This document shows positions 1-7,248 of a stretch of DNA of 34,574 nucleotides, piece by piece (position 1 is the first letter of the stretch; each line of letters opens with the position of its first letter). The notes beneath the pieces were generated by a model. The model was not told the DNA's origin and ran no database searches. It was given only the letters and a program-made list of their open reading frames with translations. The DNA is from Bacillaceae bacterium UBA7792 (lineage in GTDB: Bacteria; Bacillota; Bacilli; Bacillales; Cytobacillaceae): the NCBI GenBank assembly GCA_002480735.1, contig DLCS01000238.1, positions 533 to 35,106 of the forward strand. The letters are read 5' to 3'. The position numbers were made by a program, and so were the translations under genes.

Positions 1-62
1 AGCCTAAACAGAGTGGAACCGCGTAGATTATACGTCTCTGTCATGTTGACAGAGGCGTTTTT
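1..62 (+). promoter_or_regulatory. 3' part of a T-box riboswitch (probably tRNA-Cys) with its terminator
   Basis: The window opens inside a T-box leader. The conserved T-box element AGAGTGGAACCGCG lies at 10-23; its TGGA (14-17) would pair with an NCCA tRNA end whose discriminator base is U, as in tRNA-Cys. It is followed by a terminator hairpin: arms 33-42 and 48-57, loop ATGTT, then a T run at 58-62. The stem I specifier region lies upstream of the window, so the amino acid is inferred from the TGGA and from the cysE-cysS genes downstream. Uncharged tRNA would favour the antiterminator and read-through. Confidence 0.9.
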
Positions 63-120
63 ATTTGGAGAAAACGGCTTTCGTATGGAAAAAGAGCCTT
101 GGAGAAAAGGGGGTTGGAAA

Positions 121-768
121 ATGTTTAAAAGACTGAAGGAGGATATTGAAGTTGTTTTTGAACAGGATCCAGCGGCCAGAACCTATTTAGAAGTCATCTT
201 GACCTATTCTGGCTTACATGCGATTTGGGCGCATCGTGTTGCCCACGCATTTTATAAGCGAAAATTATTTTTTATTGCTCGAGTCATTTCACAGGTGAGT
301 AGATTTTTTACTGGAATTGAAATTCATCCCGGTGCCAAAATAGGCCGCCGCTTTTTCATTGATCATGGCATGGGTGTGGTCATTGGAGAAACCTGCGAAA
401 TTGGTGACAATGTAACCGTCTTTCAGGGTGTTACCTTAGGTGGTACGGGAAAGGAAAAGGGAAAACGTCATCCCACGATTAAGGATAATGCGTTAATCGC
501 TACAGGTGCCAAGGTGCTTGGTTCGATCACCGTCGGGGAAAATTCAAAGATTGGCGCAGGCTCTGTGGTTCTGAAGGAGGTCCCTCCGAACTCGACAGTG
601 GTTGGCATACCAGGAAAGGTCGTCATTCAGGATGGAGTCAGACTTAATAAGGACTTAAATCATTCTGATTTACCGGATCCGGTGGCCGATCGTTGCAGGA
701 TCATGGAAGAGCAAATTAGGCAACTACAAGAAGAATTGAAAGAATTACAGCGTGAAAGGAGCCGTTAA
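121..768 (+). CDS. cysE: Serine O-acetyltransferase
   Basis: This cytoplasmic enzyme acetylates L-serine with acetyl-CoA to give O-acetylserine, the first committed step of cysteine synthesis. The 215-aa product has a short helical N-terminal part, then left-handed beta-helix hexapeptide repeats from about residue 66. H82 in DHGMG and H117 in RHPT match the conserved active-site histidines, and the GGTGK motif (about 107-111) is present. The length is that of the short Bacillus type, which lacks the long N-terminal domain of the E. coli enzyme. The ATG at 121 follows AAGGGGG (107-113) by 7 nt; a longer reading from a GTG at position 13 would run through the T-box and is rejected. Its stop lies 1 nt before the cysS start. 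Confidence 0.96.
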   Translation: MFKRLKEDIEVVFEQDPAARTYLEVILTYSGLHAIWAHRVAHAFYKRKLFFIARVISQVSRFFTGIEIHPGAKIGRRFFIDHGMGVVIGETCEIGDNVTVFQGVTLGGTGKEKGKRHPTIKDNALIATGAKVLGSITVGENSKIGAGSVVLKEVPPNSTVVGIPGKVVIQDGVRLNKDLNHSDLPDPVADRCRIMEEQIRQLQEELKELQRERSR

Positions 769-769
769 T

Positions 770-2167
770 ATGGGCATTAAAATATATAATACGCTAACAA
801 GAAAAAAGGAAGAGTTTGTTCCACTAGAAGAAGGCAAAGTCAAAATGTATGTTTGTGGACCAACTGTCTATAATTATATTCATATCGGAAATGCACGCCC
901 TGCCATTGTTTTTGATACAGTAAGGAGATATTTGGAGTTTCGTGGCTATGATGTGAATTATATTTCCAATTTTACAGATGTGGATGATAAGCTGATTCGA
1001 GTCGCTGGCGAGCTCGGGGAAGAGGTGCCGGTCATCGCCGATCGTTTTATTCAGGCTTATCACGAAGATGTTCAGGCGCTAGGATGCCGTCAAGCAGATA
1101 CCCATCCTCGTGTCATGGAAAATATGGACATCATTATCGGTTTTATTGCTACTTTAATTGATAAAGGCTACGCGTATGAATCAGAAGGCGATGTGTATTT
1201 TCATACACGTAAATTCAAGGAATACGGAAAGCTTTCCCATCAATCGATCGATGAGCTTCGTATCGGTGCACGTATTGCTGTAGGGGAAAAGAAGCAGGAT
1301 GCACTGGATTTTGCCCTATGGAAAGCGGCAAAGCCAGGGGAAATTTATTGGGAGAGCCCATGGGGGAAAGGTCGTCCAGGCTGGCATATCGAATGCTCCG
1401 CGATGGCTAGAAAGTACCTAGGGGACACCATTGACATTCATGCCGGGGGCCAGGATTTAGCCTTTCCACACCACGAGAACGAAATTGCCCAATCGGAGGC
1501 ATTGACAGGCAAAGAGTTTGCACGATATTGGATGCATAACGGTTATATTAATATCGATAACGAAAAGATGTCTAAGTCATTGGGGAATTTTGTTCTCGTT
1601 CATGAAATTATTGAGCGCCATGATCCTCAAGTGTTGAGGTTTTTCATGCTATCTGTTCACTATCGTAACCCAATCAATTATTCGGAGGAGCTCCTTGAAA
1701 ATACGCAATCGGCTCTAGAGAGGATTAAGACATCCTTCCAAAACCTCAAGCATCGGATTGAGGCTAGCTCTAATCTAACGGAAAATGATCAGCATTGGCT
1801 CGATCAGATTCAACAGCAGCACGGAGAATTTATCGAGGCGATGGATGATGATTTTAATACAGCGAATGCCATTTCAGTTCTGTTCGAATTATCCAAGCTT
1901 GCGAATCTGTATCTGATGGAAAAAAATACGGCGGTTACTGTCATTGAAGCTTTCATCAACGAATTCGAAACTCTTTTTGGAGTGCTGGGTTTAACACTTG
2001 AAGAGGAAATGCTGCTCGATGAAGAAATTGAAGAGCTGATTCAAAAACGAATCCAAGCACGCAAAGACAGGAATTTTAAGCTAGCAGATGAGATTCGTGA
2101 TCAACTGAAGGATATGAACATCATTTTAGAGGATACAGCACAGGGCACTCGCTGGAAAAGAGGCTAA
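770..2167 (+). CDS. cysS: Cysteinyl-tRNA synthetase
   Basis: This class I aminoacyl-tRNA synthetase charges tRNA-Cys with cysteine in the cytoplasm. The 465-aa product carries the HIGH-type motif HIGN at 38-41 and KMSKS at 266-270. The zinc ligands expected of the family are visible as C29, C209, H234 and E238. I chose the ATG at 770, which reads MGIKIYN and follows the GAAAGGA site at 754-760, over an in-frame GTG at 752. It is translationally linked to cysE, since the stop and start lie 1 nt apart, and both genes would be under the upstream T-box. That pairs supply of the amino acid with its use. Confidence 0.98.
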   Translation: MGIKIYNTLTRKKEEFVPLEEGKVKMYVCGPTVYNYIHIGNARPAIVFDTVRRYLEFRGYDVNYISNFTDVDDKLIRVAGELGEEVPVIADRFIQAYHEDVQALGCRQADTHPRVMENMDIIIGFIATLIDKGYAYESEGDVYFHTRKFKEYGKLSHQSIDELRIGARIAVGEKKQDALDFALWKAAKPGEIYWESPWGKGRPGWHIECSAMARKYLGDTIDIHAGGQDLAFPHHENEIAQSEALTGKEFARYWMHNGYINIDNEKMSKSLGNFVLVHEIIERHDPQVLRFFMLSVHYRNPINYSEELLENTQSALERIKTSFQNLKHRIEASSNLTENDQHWLDQIQQQHGEFIEAMDDDFNTANAISVLFELSKLANLYLMEKNTAVTVIEAFINEFETLFGVLGLTLEEEMLLDEEIEELIQKRIQARKDRNFKLADEIRDQLKDMNIILEDTAQGTRWKRG

Positions 2168-2173
2168 TCGAAG

Positions 2174-2599
2174 ATGCTTGAGTATGAACATCATTTAGAG
2201 GTAAAGCAATTAAATTCTTTGGCTCTAGCTTATATGGGTGATTCTGTCTATGAGGTCTATGTCCGCGAGCATCTTTTGCAAAATGGCAAGGTGAAGCCCA
2301 ATCATTTGCATAAGGAAGCAACTCATTATGTATCAGCCAAGGCACAGTCGAGTATCATCCATTCTTTACTTGAACAGAAGCTCTTAACAGACGAAGAAAT
2401 CGCTGTGGTCATGAGAGGGAGAAACGCAAAGTCAGGTACCGTACCGAAAAATACTGATGTGCAAACCTATCGGTACGGTACGGCTTTTGAAGCATTAATT
2501 GGTTACTTGTATCTAATGAGACAGGAAGAACGGCTAGAGGTAATTATCGAGAAGTCCTTTGAGATTGTGAAGGATAAGAAGGGAGGAGTCACAACATGA
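2174..2599 (+). CDS. mrnC: Mini-ribonuclease 3 (Mini-III)
   Basis: This is a compact RNase III catalytic domain without the double-stranded RNA binding domain. In B. subtilis it matures 23S rRNA by cutting the paired 5' and 3' ends of the precursor. The 141-aa product has the signature [12 protein letters not shown] near residues 16-27, including the catalytic D23. It starts 6 nt after cysS. Its last codons overlap the start of rlmB by 4 nt, so the two are translationally coupled. Both neighbours downstream also act on RNA, which fits an RNA-maturation cluster. Confidence 0.95.
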   Translation: MLEYEHHLEVKQLNSLALAYMGDSVYEVYVREHLLQNGKVKPNHLHKEATHYVSAKAQSSIIHSLLEQKLLTDEEIAVVMRGRNAKSGTVPKNTDVQTYRYGTAFEALIGYLYLMRQEERLEVIIEKSFEIVKDKKGGVTT

Positions 2600-3336
2600 A
2601 TCAAGATTATATTATCGGCAAAAATCCAGTCATCGAAGCGTTAAAATCTGATCGGGATGTTAATAAAATTCTCATTGCGGAAGGCTCACAAAAGGGGCAG
2701 ATGCAGCAGGTAATTGGACTTGCGAAGGAGAAAAATGTTCTCGTTCAATTTGTACCAAAGAAAAAAATTGATGGACTTGTTGAAGGGAATCATCAAGGAG
2801 TCATTGCCCAGGTGGCTGCCTATCAATATGCGGAGCTAGATGATTTATTTTCGATTGCGGAACAGAGAAACGAGGCTCCCTTCTTTATTCTTTTAGATGA
2901 AATAGAAGACCCTCATAATCTTGGATCGATCATAAGAACGGCAGATGCGGTTGGTGCCCATGGGATTATTATTCCAAAGCGTCGTGCTGTAGGGCTGACG
3001 GCAACGGTTGCCAAAGCCTCAACAGGAGCGATCGAATATATTCCGGTTGTTCGAGTCACTAATATGGCAAGAACAATAGATGAATTAAAGGAACGTGGCG
3101 TATGGATTGCAGGTACGGATGCATCAGGGAAAGAGGACTTTCGCACCTTTGATGGCACTTTACCATTGGGTCTTGTGATCGGAAGTGAAGGAAAAGGGAT
3201 CGGGCGACTGGTTCGAGATAAATGTGATTTTCTCATTCGTTTGCCGATGAAAGGACAAGTGACATCATTAAATGCTTCTGTAGCAGCAGCACTTCTCATG
3301 TATGAAGTTTTTCGAAAACGTAACCCTCTTGAGTGA
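2596..3336 (+). CDS. rlmB: 23S rRNA (guanosine-2'-O-)-methyltransferase RlmB, SpoU/TrmH family
   Basis: The product is a 246-aa SPOUT-fold methyltransferase predicted to methylate the ribose of G2251 (E. coli numbering) in the P loop of 23S rRNA. An N-terminal substrate-binding domain (about 1-75, starting [12 protein letters not shown]) precedes the trefoil-knot domain. The family motifs are seen in order: [19 protein letters not shown], then [10 protein letters not shown], then [19 protein letters not shown]. The ATG at 2596 overlaps the mrnC stop and has GGAGG upstream within mrnC. B. subtilis calls the orthologue YacO or TrmH-like; the exact target nucleotide is inferred from the family. 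Confidence 0.94.
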   Translation: MNQDYIIGKNPVIEALKSDRDVNKILIAEGSQKGQMQQVIGLAKEKNVLVQFVPKKKIDGLVEGNHQGVIAQVAAYQYAELDDLFSIAEQRNEAPFFILLDEIEDPHNLGSIIRTADAVGAHGIIIPKRRAVGLTATVAKASTGAIEYIPVVRVTNMARTIDELKERGVWIAGTDASGKEDFRTFDGTLPLGLVIGSEGKGIGRLVRDKCDFLIRLPMKGQVTSLNASVAAALLMYEVFRKRNPLE

Positions 3337-3341
3337 TGAAA

Positions 3342-3851
3342 ATGGACATCCTCATTGTGGACGGTTATAACATCATCGGTGATTGGCCAGAGTTGAGAGC
3401 CTTGAAGAGTAAAGATTTAGCAGCGGCCAGAGATCGCTTGATTGAGAGAATGGCAGAGTATCAAGCGTACTCTGGCTACCGTGTGATTGTAGTTTTTGAC
3501 GCACAATACGTTAAAGGGGTCGAAAAGAAACTTCGAAATCATCAAGTGGAGGTTATTTTTACCCGAACAAATGAAACTGCCGATGAACGAATTGAAAAGC
3601 TAGCGATCGCGTTAAGCAATCGCAGAACTCAGGTCCATGTCGCAACCTCTGATTATACAGAGCAGTGGGCGATTTTTGGACAGGGAGCTCTGCGGAAATC
3701 CGCCCGTGAGCTATTAATAGAGATGGAATCGGTGGAAAAGAAAATTGAAAATAAAGTTAAAAAGATCCAAGAAAAAAGCCCGAATTCGAAGATTCCCCTT
3801 AGTCCGGAAGTGGCAGAAATTTTCGAAAAATGGCGCAGAGGTGAGCGATGA
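3342..3851 (+). CDS. rae1: Ribosome-dependent mRNA endonuclease Rae1 (YacP, NYN domain)
   Basis: The 169-aa product has a PIN/NYN-like nuclease fold. In B. subtilis the orthologue Rae1 enters the ribosomal A site and cleaves certain mRNAs in a translation-dependent way. The acidic signatures VDGYN (about residue 6-10), VVFDAQ and ATSDYTEQWA are visible, and the C-terminus ends in the family's EKWRRG. Three in-frame starts are close together (GTG 3333, ATG 3336, ATG 3342). I prefer 3342, which gives MDILIVDGYN as in B. subtilis; ribosome binding sequence is weak for all three, and coupling to the overlapping rlmB stop probably drives initiation. Confidence 0.92.
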   Translation: MDILIVDGYNIIGDWPELRALKSKDLAAARDRLIERMAEYQAYSGYRVIVVFDAQYVKGVEKKLRNHQVEVIFTRTNETADERIEKLAIALSNRRTQVHVATSDYTEQWAIFGQGALRKSARELLIEMESVEKKIENKVKKIQEKSPNSKIPLSPEVAEIFEKWRRGER

Positions 3852-3855
3852 GCGG

Positions 3856-3885
3856 TTGACGGGGGAAAAACGGCTACTGTATAAT
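3856..3885 (+). promoter_or_regulatory. Sigma-A type promoter of sigH
   Basis: TTGACG (3856-3861) and a perfect TATAAT (3880-3885) are separated by 18 bp, just after the rae1 stop. It would start transcription about 30 nt before the sigH start. In B. subtilis sigH likewise has a sigma-A promoter, repressed by AbrB; AbrB control here is inferred from that and not visible. Confidence 0.82.
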
Positions 3886-3921
3886 ATTTCTAACTAGCTT
3901 GTGCGGTCGGAGGGATCGAAC

Positions 3922-4581
3922 TTGAGTGCTGACTACAGAACAAAGGGCGATGAGAGCTTTATTGATTACATCCAGCTTGAGGATGAAGAGTTAGTAGAAT
4001 TGGTTCATCAAGGGACTGGTGAAGCCTTGGATTACTTGATTCACAAGTACCGTAATTTCGTGCGGGCAAAAGCTAGATCGTATTTTTTAATTGGAGCGGA
4101 CAAAGAAGACATTGTTCAAGAGGGAATGATAGGTTTATATAAGGCAATTCGTGATTTTAAGGAGGACAAGCTCACTTCTTTTAAAGCGTTTGCAGAGCTG
4201 TGTATCACGAGGCAAATTATTACGGCCATCAAGACGGCAACAAGGCAGAAGCATATTCCGCTTAATTCTTATGTTTCTTTGGACAAGCCTATTTATGATG
4301 AGGAATCCGATCGAACGTTAATGGATATTATCTCTGGTGCAAAGGTGATGGATCCAGAGGAGCTGATTATCAATCAGGAAGAGTTTGATCATATCGAAGT
4401 GAAAATGGCGGAGCTTCTAAGCGATTTGGAACGAAAGGTTCTGGCCCTCTATCTTGATGGACAATCCTATCAGGAGATATCCGAGGAATTGAATCGGCAT
4501 GTTAAGTCCATTGATAATGCGCTCCAAAGAGTAAAGAGAAAACTAGAGAAATATTTGGAAGTAAGAGAGTTGACGTTGTGA
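3922..4581 (+). CDS. sigH: RNA polymerase sigma-H factor
   Basis: Sigma-H directs RNA polymerase to transition-state and early sporulation genes (in B. subtilis spo0A, spo0F, competence and cell-division genes). The 219-aa product is a sigma-70 family protein: region 2 spans roughly 30-120 (ALDYLIHKYRNFVRAKA, then EDIVQEGMIGLYKAIRDF), and the region 4 helix-turn-helix is near the C-terminus (LYLDGQSYQEISEELN, then HVKSIDNALQRVKRKL). I chose the TTG at 3922: it lies 7 nt after GGAGGG (3909-3914) and gives a length close to B. subtilis SigH. An in-frame GTG at 3901 has no binding site. Its presence suggests an endospore-former. Confidence 0.95.
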   Translation: MSADYRTKGDESFIDYIQLEDEELVELVHQGTGEALDYLIHKYRNFVRAKARSYFLIGADKEDIVQEGMIGLYKAIRDFKEDKLTSFKAFAELCITRQIITAIKTATRQKHIPLNSYVSLDKPIYDEESDRTLMDIISGAKVMDPEELIINQEEFDHIEVKMAELLSDLERKVLALYLDGQSYQEISEELNRHVKSIDNALQRVKRKLEKYLEVRELTL

Positions 4582-4620
4582 TGGTGGTCGCCGATGGACG
4601 AGCGCATTCCGCATTTCTTA

Positions 4621-4649
4621 TTGACACTAATGTTTGTCCATGTTACAGT
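4621..4649 (+). promoter_or_regulatory. Extended -10 sigma-A promoter before rpmGB
   Basis: A perfect TTGACA (4621-4626) stands 17 bp before TACAGT (4644-4649), and TG at 4641-4642 gives an extended -10 (TGtTACAGT). It lies about 40 nt after sigH, where I see no terminator, so rpmGB-secE may be read both from here and from the sigH promoter. Confidence 0.75.
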
Positions 4650-4686
4650 TTTATAGATAAAATAGATGAAATTAGTGGGTGACAAG

Positions 4687-4830
4687 ATGAATAAAAAGGT
4701 TGCCCTTGCTTGCAGTGTTTGTGGCTCAAGAAATTATTCTACCACAAGCAAGAAGGAATCAGAGCGATTGGAGCTTAAGAAATTTTGCAGCACTTGTAAT
4801 GCTCATACAATCCACCGAGAAACGAAATAG
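4687..4830 (+). CDS. rpmGB: Large-subunit ribosomal protein bL33 (zinc-binding form)
   Basis: This 47-aa protein of the 50S subunit was found by reading the sequence from the ATG at 4687 to TAG at 4828-4830. It has two CxxC pairs, C9/C12 (CSVC) and C34/C37 (CSTC), so it is the zinc-binding C+ paralogue. Bacilli typically also carry zinc-independent L33 copies elsewhere that replace it under zinc starvation. The ribosome binding site is modest (GGGTGA near 4677-4682). It sits in the same place, sigH-rpmGB-secE, as in B. subtilis, where this copy is called rpmGB; the symbol rests on that position. Confidence 0.93.
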   Translation: MNKKVALACSVCGSRNYSTTSKKESERLELKKFCSTCNAHTIHRETK

Positions 4831-4881
4831 ATGAAAGTTTAAATAGACTAGCAATCCCTTAAAAAGTTGGAGGTCTCACTC

Positions 4882-5061
4882 ATGCAACGCATTGTAAATT
4901 TCTTCAAAGACGTTGGTCGTGAAATGCAAAAGGTCAGCTGGCCGAAGCGTAAGGAATTAACAAGCTACACGATTACCGTTATCGCCACTGTCGTATTCTT
5001 TACCGTCTTTTTTGCCGTCGTTGATTTAGGAATTTCTGAATTGATTCGATTAATTCCTTGA
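4882..5061 (+). CDS. secE: Preprotein translocase subunit SecE
   Basis: SecE is the small clamp subunit that stabilises SecY in the inner-membrane protein-conducting channel. The 59-aa product has an amphipathic N-terminal helix ending in the conserved VSWPKRKEL (about 18-26), then one membrane span (about 31-50, TITVIATVVFFTVFFAVV). The single-span short form is typical of Firmicutes. The ATG at 4882 follows GGAGGT (4869-4874) by 7 nt; a TTG at 4867 in frame overlaps that site and is rejected. The partner SecY is encoded at 31126-32418 in this window. Confidence 0.97.
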   Translation: MQRIVNFFKDVGREMQKVSWPKRKELTSYTITVIATVVFFTVFFAVVDLGISELIRLIP

Positions 5062-5088
5062 ATAACCTAGGTATCTTAATGGTATAAT
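5058..5088 (+). promoter_or_regulatory. Putative promoter of nusG
   Basis: A perfect TATAAT (5083-5088) with TG at 5080-5081 forms an extended -10 directly behind secE. The best -35 is TTGAAT (5058-5063) with a long 19-bp spacer, overlapping the secE stop. Transcripts would begin about 5095 and pass straight into the hairpin at 5115-5136. Confidence 0.6.
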
Positions 5089-5114
5089 GGAAAATATAAC
5101 AGCAATTTTTTTAC

Positions 5115-5136
5115 AAAGCCCGGTGACGGGTTTTTT
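5115..5136 (+). terminator. Intrinsic terminator or attenuator between secE and nusG
   Basis: The arms AAAGCCCG (5115-5122) and CGGGTTTT (5127-5134) enclose a GTGA tetraloop and run into six T residues (5131-5136). This is a short classical intrinsic terminator shape. It could end the rpmGB-secE transcript partially, or attenuate the nusG transcript that starts just upstream. Confidence 0.7.
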
Positions 5137-5202
5137 AATTTGCAAAAAAATAGACAGGCCTATTTTGAATTGTAGGGAGGGAAGGACAAATTGTCCTGAA
5201 GA

Positions 5203-5736
5203 ATGGAAAAGAATTGGTATGTAGTCCATACTTACTCTGGTTACGAAAATAAAGTAAAAACAAATCTCGAGAAGCGTGTCGAAACGATGGGCATGCAGGA
5301 TAAGATTTTTCGAGTAATCGTCCCAGAGGAAGAAGAAACAGATATTAAGAATGGCAAGAAGAAGACAGTTAAACGCAAGGTATTCCCTGGGTACGTTTTA
5401 GTTGAACTGATCATGACTGATGACTCTTGGTATGTGGTTCGAAATACACCAGGTGTAACAGGGTTTGTTGGTTCCGCAGGCTCAGGCTCTAAGCCCACCC
5501 CACTTTTACCAGAAGAAATTAATTCCATTCTAAAGAGTATGGGTGTTGAAGAAAAACGCATCGATATTGATTTCGAGATGGGTGAATCCGTTCGCGTGAA
5601 GGAAGGTCCTTTCGCTAATTTCACGGGCTCAATTGAAGAGATCGACAAGGATAAAGCGAAGCTGAAGGTTCTTGTGAATATGTTTGGCCGTGACACTCCA
5701 GTTGAGCTTGATTTTACACAGATTGAAAAAATTTAA
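5203..5736 (+). CDS. nusG: Transcription elongation/pausing factor NusG
   Basis: NusG binds the RNA polymerase clamp and modulates pausing, termination and coupling to translation. The 177-aa product has the NGN domain (MEKNWYVVHTYSGYE, about 1-115), with FPGYVLVE and NTPGVTGFVG, and a KOW domain near the C-terminus (about 125-170, VRVKEGPFANFTGSIEEID). The start ATG at 5203 is fixed by the family's conserved first residues. The nearest good Shine-Dalgarno, GGGAGGG at 5175-5181, is 21 nt away, with a 6-bp hairpin (5183-5197) lying between; see findings. The gene has its own likely promoter and an upstream terminator-like hairpin. Confidence 0.97.
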   Translation: MEKNWYVVHTYSGYENKVKTNLEKRVETMGMQDKIFRVIVPEEEETDIKNGKKKTVKRKVFPGYVLVELIMTDDSWYVVRNTPGVTGFVGSAGSGSKPTPLLPEEINSILKSMGVEEKRIDIDFEMGESVRVKEGPFANFTGSIEEIDKDKAKLKVLVNMFGRDTPVELDFTQIEKI

Positions 5737-5747
5737 TCCGAAAAAAC

Positions 5748-5776
5748 TTGAAATCGGCCTTGAAAAGTGATAACAT
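5748..5776 (+). promoter_or_regulatory. Extended -10 promoter of rplK-rplA
   Basis: TTGAAA (5748-5753) and TAACAT (5771-5776) are 17 bp apart, with TG at 5768-5769 giving TGaTAACAT. It begins 12 nt after nusG. The inferred start near 5783 leaves a leader of about 125 nt before rplK. Confidence 0.7.
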
Positions 5777-5851
5777 TTCAAAGGTCAGTATGTCTCATTG
5801 TAGACAAAATATTGTCGAGTTCTTTATTTTTATATAAAGAAAACTAGATGA

Positions 5852-5880
5852 GTGGGAGGGGAAATTGCCCCTATTACCAC
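5852..5880 (+). promoter_or_regulatory. L1-binding-site mimic in the rplK leader (translational operator)
   Basis: The RNA folds with an outer stem GTGG (5852-5855)/CCAC (5877-5880) and inner stem AGGGG (5857-5861)/CCCCT (5868-5872). The left strand GTGGGAG and the right ATTACCAC closely resemble the L1-stalk strands of 23S rRNA (GUGGGAG and GAAAUACCAC). Ribosomal protein L1 is known to repress its own operon by binding such mimics. It ends 12 nt before the rplK Shine-Dalgarno (5893-5900). The identification is by pattern and not by covariation. Confidence 0.72.
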
Positions 5881-5907
5881 ATCACGGACTTTAAGGAGGT
5901 GTGTCTC

Positions 5908-6333
5908 GTGGCTAAAAAAGTAATTAAGGTTGTTAAATTGCAAATTCCTGCAGCTAAAGCGAATCCAGCACCACCAGTTGGACCTGCATTAGGTCAAGCC
6001 GGTGTTAATATCATGGGATTCTGTAAAGAGTTTAACGCTCGTACAGCTGAACAAGCTGGTTTAATCATACCTGTTGAAATTACGGTATTTGAAGACCGTT
6101 CATTTACGTTTATTACGAAAACTCCACCTGCTGCCGTTCTTCTTAAGAAAGCAGCTGGAATCGAGTCTGGTTCTGGTGAACCAAACCGTAATAAAGTAGC
6201 GACAGTTAAGCGTGACAAGGTACGCGAGATTGCTGAAACCAAAATGCCAGATCTAAATGCAGCTAGTGTTGAAGCAGCTATGCGCATGGTTGAAGGTACT
6301 GCACGCAGCATGGGTATCGTTATCGAAGACTAA
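5908..6333 (+). CDS. rplK: Large-subunit ribosomal protein uL11
   Basis: L11 forms the base of the 50S stalk with 23S rRNA helices 43-44 (the GTPase centre). In Bacillus it is also needed for RelA-type (p)ppGpp synthesis on stalled ribosomes. The 141-aa product has the N-terminal domain ([19 protein letters not shown], about 11-29) and a C-terminal rRNA-binding domain ending in [15 protein letters not shown]. The GTG at 5908 lies 7 nt after AAGGAGGT (5893-5900). An in-frame upstream extension would begin inside the regulatory hairpin and is rejected. Confidence 0.98.
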   Translation: MAKKVIKVVKLQIPAAKANPAPPVGPALGQAGVNIMGFCKEFNARTAEQAGLIIPVEITVFEDRSFTFITKTPPAAVLLKKAAGIESGSGEPNRNKVATVKRDKVREIAETKMPDLNAASVEAAMRMVEGTARSMGIVIED

Positions 6334-6362
6334 TCCATGCAAATTGTTTAAGGTTGATTAAG

Positions 6363-6428
6363 AGGTTGCGACGTTGAATTTAGTTTCACTCGCAACCTTT
6401 GTTCTGTGGAAAAACACTTGTGTTTTTC
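6363..6428 (+). promoter_or_regulatory. Two tandem hairpins in the rplK-rplA spacer
   Basis: The first hairpin has perfect 9-bp arms, 6363-6371 (AGGTTGCGA) and 6390-6398 (TCGCAACCT), with an 18-nt loop and only a weak T-rich tail. The second pairs GAAAAACA (6409-6416) with TGTTTTTC (6421-6428) around CTTG. I see no promoter in the spacer, so these are parts of the rplKA transcript. They may act as a weak terminator, a processing site or a scaffold for the operator that follows. Confidence 0.55.
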
Positions 6429-6432
6429 TGAA

Positions 6433-6463
6433 GTGGGAGGTTAGGTTATTCCGCTAAAACCAC
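6433..6463 (+). promoter_or_regulatory. Second L1-binding-site mimic, before rplA
   Basis: GTGG (6433-6436) pairs with CCAC (6460-6463). The left strand again reads GTGGGAG, as in the rplK leader and the 23S L1 stalk, and the right strand is AAAACCAC. The inner part pairs AG with CT (6438-6439/6454-6455) and is otherwise weaker than the first copy. It ends 4 nt before the rplA Shine-Dalgarno (6468-6474), so bound L1 could block rplA translation directly. Confidence 0.6.
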
Positions 6464-6482
6464 AATCAAGGAGGAAATTATA

Positions 6483-7181
6483 ATGGCAAAAAGAGGTAAA
6501 AAGTATTTAGAAGCTACTAAGCTTGTAGATCGTTTTAAAGCTTACCCAGTTGAAGAGGCAATCGATCTTGCCAAGAAAACAAACGTTGCTAAGTTTGACG
6601 CAACCGTTGAAGTTGCATTTCGTTTAGGAGTAGACCCTAAGAAAGCGGACCAACAAATCCGTGGAGCTGTCGTTCTTCCAAACGGAACTGGTAAAACTCA
6701 ACGTGTTCTCGTATTTGCTAAAGGTGAAAAAGTAAAAGAAGCAGAAGCTGCTGGTGCAGATTATGTTGGAGATGCAGAATACATCAACAAAATCAACCAA
6801 GGTTGGTTTGAGTTTGACGTAATTGTTGCAACACCTGATATGATGGGTGAAGTTGGTAAGCTTGGTCGTGTATTAGGACCTAAAGGCTTAATGCCAAACC
6901 CTAAAACAGGAACAGTTACATTTGATGTAACAAAGGCAGTTCAAGAAATCAAAGCTGGTAAAGTTGAATACCGCGTTGATAAATCTGGAAACGTTCATGT
7001 ACCTATTGGTAAAACATCATTTGATAACGAAAAGCTTGTTGAAAACTTCAACACAATTTTCGATACAATGGTGAAAGTGAAGCCTGCTGCTGCAAAAGGC
7101 ACATACATGAAGAATGTAACGATTGCCACTACAATGGGACCTGGAGTTAAGGTAGATCCTTCTTCTGTTTCTGGAAAATAA
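6483..7181 (+). CDS. rplA: Large-subunit ribosomal protein uL1
   Basis: L1 binds the mobile L1 stalk of 23S rRNA and helps deacylated tRNA leave the E site. As a free protein it is a translational repressor of its own operon. The 232-aa product has the usual two-domain arrangement: domain I from both termini, domain II in the middle (about 68-160), and the signature around [18 protein letters not shown]. The ATG at 6483 follows AAGGAGG (6468-6474) by 8 nt. Its mRNA carries the operator-like hairpins at 5852-5880 and 6433-6463. Confidence 0.98.
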   Translation: MAKRGKKYLEATKLVDRFKAYPVEEAIDLAKKTNVAKFDATVEVAFRLGVDPKKADQQIRGAVVLPNGTGKTQRVLVFAKGEKVKEAEAAGADYVGDAEYINKINQGWFEFDVIVATPDMMGEVGKLGRVLGPKGLMPNPKTGTVTFDVTKAVQEIKAGKVEYRVDKSGNVHVPIGKTSFDNEKLVENFNTIFDTMVKVKPAAAKGTYMKNVTIATTMGPGVKVDPSSVSGK

Positions 7182-7187
7182 AAGTAA

Positions 7188-7216
7188 TTGACAACGGGAA
7201 TGATTTTTTATATAAT
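7188..7216 (+). promoter_or_regulatory. Consensus sigma-A promoter of rplJ-rplL
   Basis: TTGACA (7188-7193) and TATAAT (7211-7216) are both perfect and are separated by 17 bp, starting 6 nt after the rplA stop. It is the best promoter in the window. Transcription from about 7223 would enter the L10 leader. Confidence 0.92.
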
Positions 7217-7248
7217 CTATTCTGTTGTGAAAATATAATAACATTTGT

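Noticed and set aside
13..120. N-terminal extension of cysE from a GTG at position 13
   Set aside because: It would translate the T-box and terminator; the family start and Shine-Dalgarno support 121.
5139..5166. Possible second nusG promoter (TTTGCA, 16 bp, TATTTT) after the terminator-like hairpin
   Set aside because: Both hexamers are weak and the region is generally AT-rich; kept only as a remote alternative.
5848..5907. N-terminal extension of rplK
   Set aside because: It lies within the L1-like hairpin; GTG 5908 has a perfect ribosome binding site and the known N-terminus.
5994..6311. 105-codon reverse-strand frame opposite rplK
   Set aside because: It is fully contained in rplK and shows no recognisable domain.
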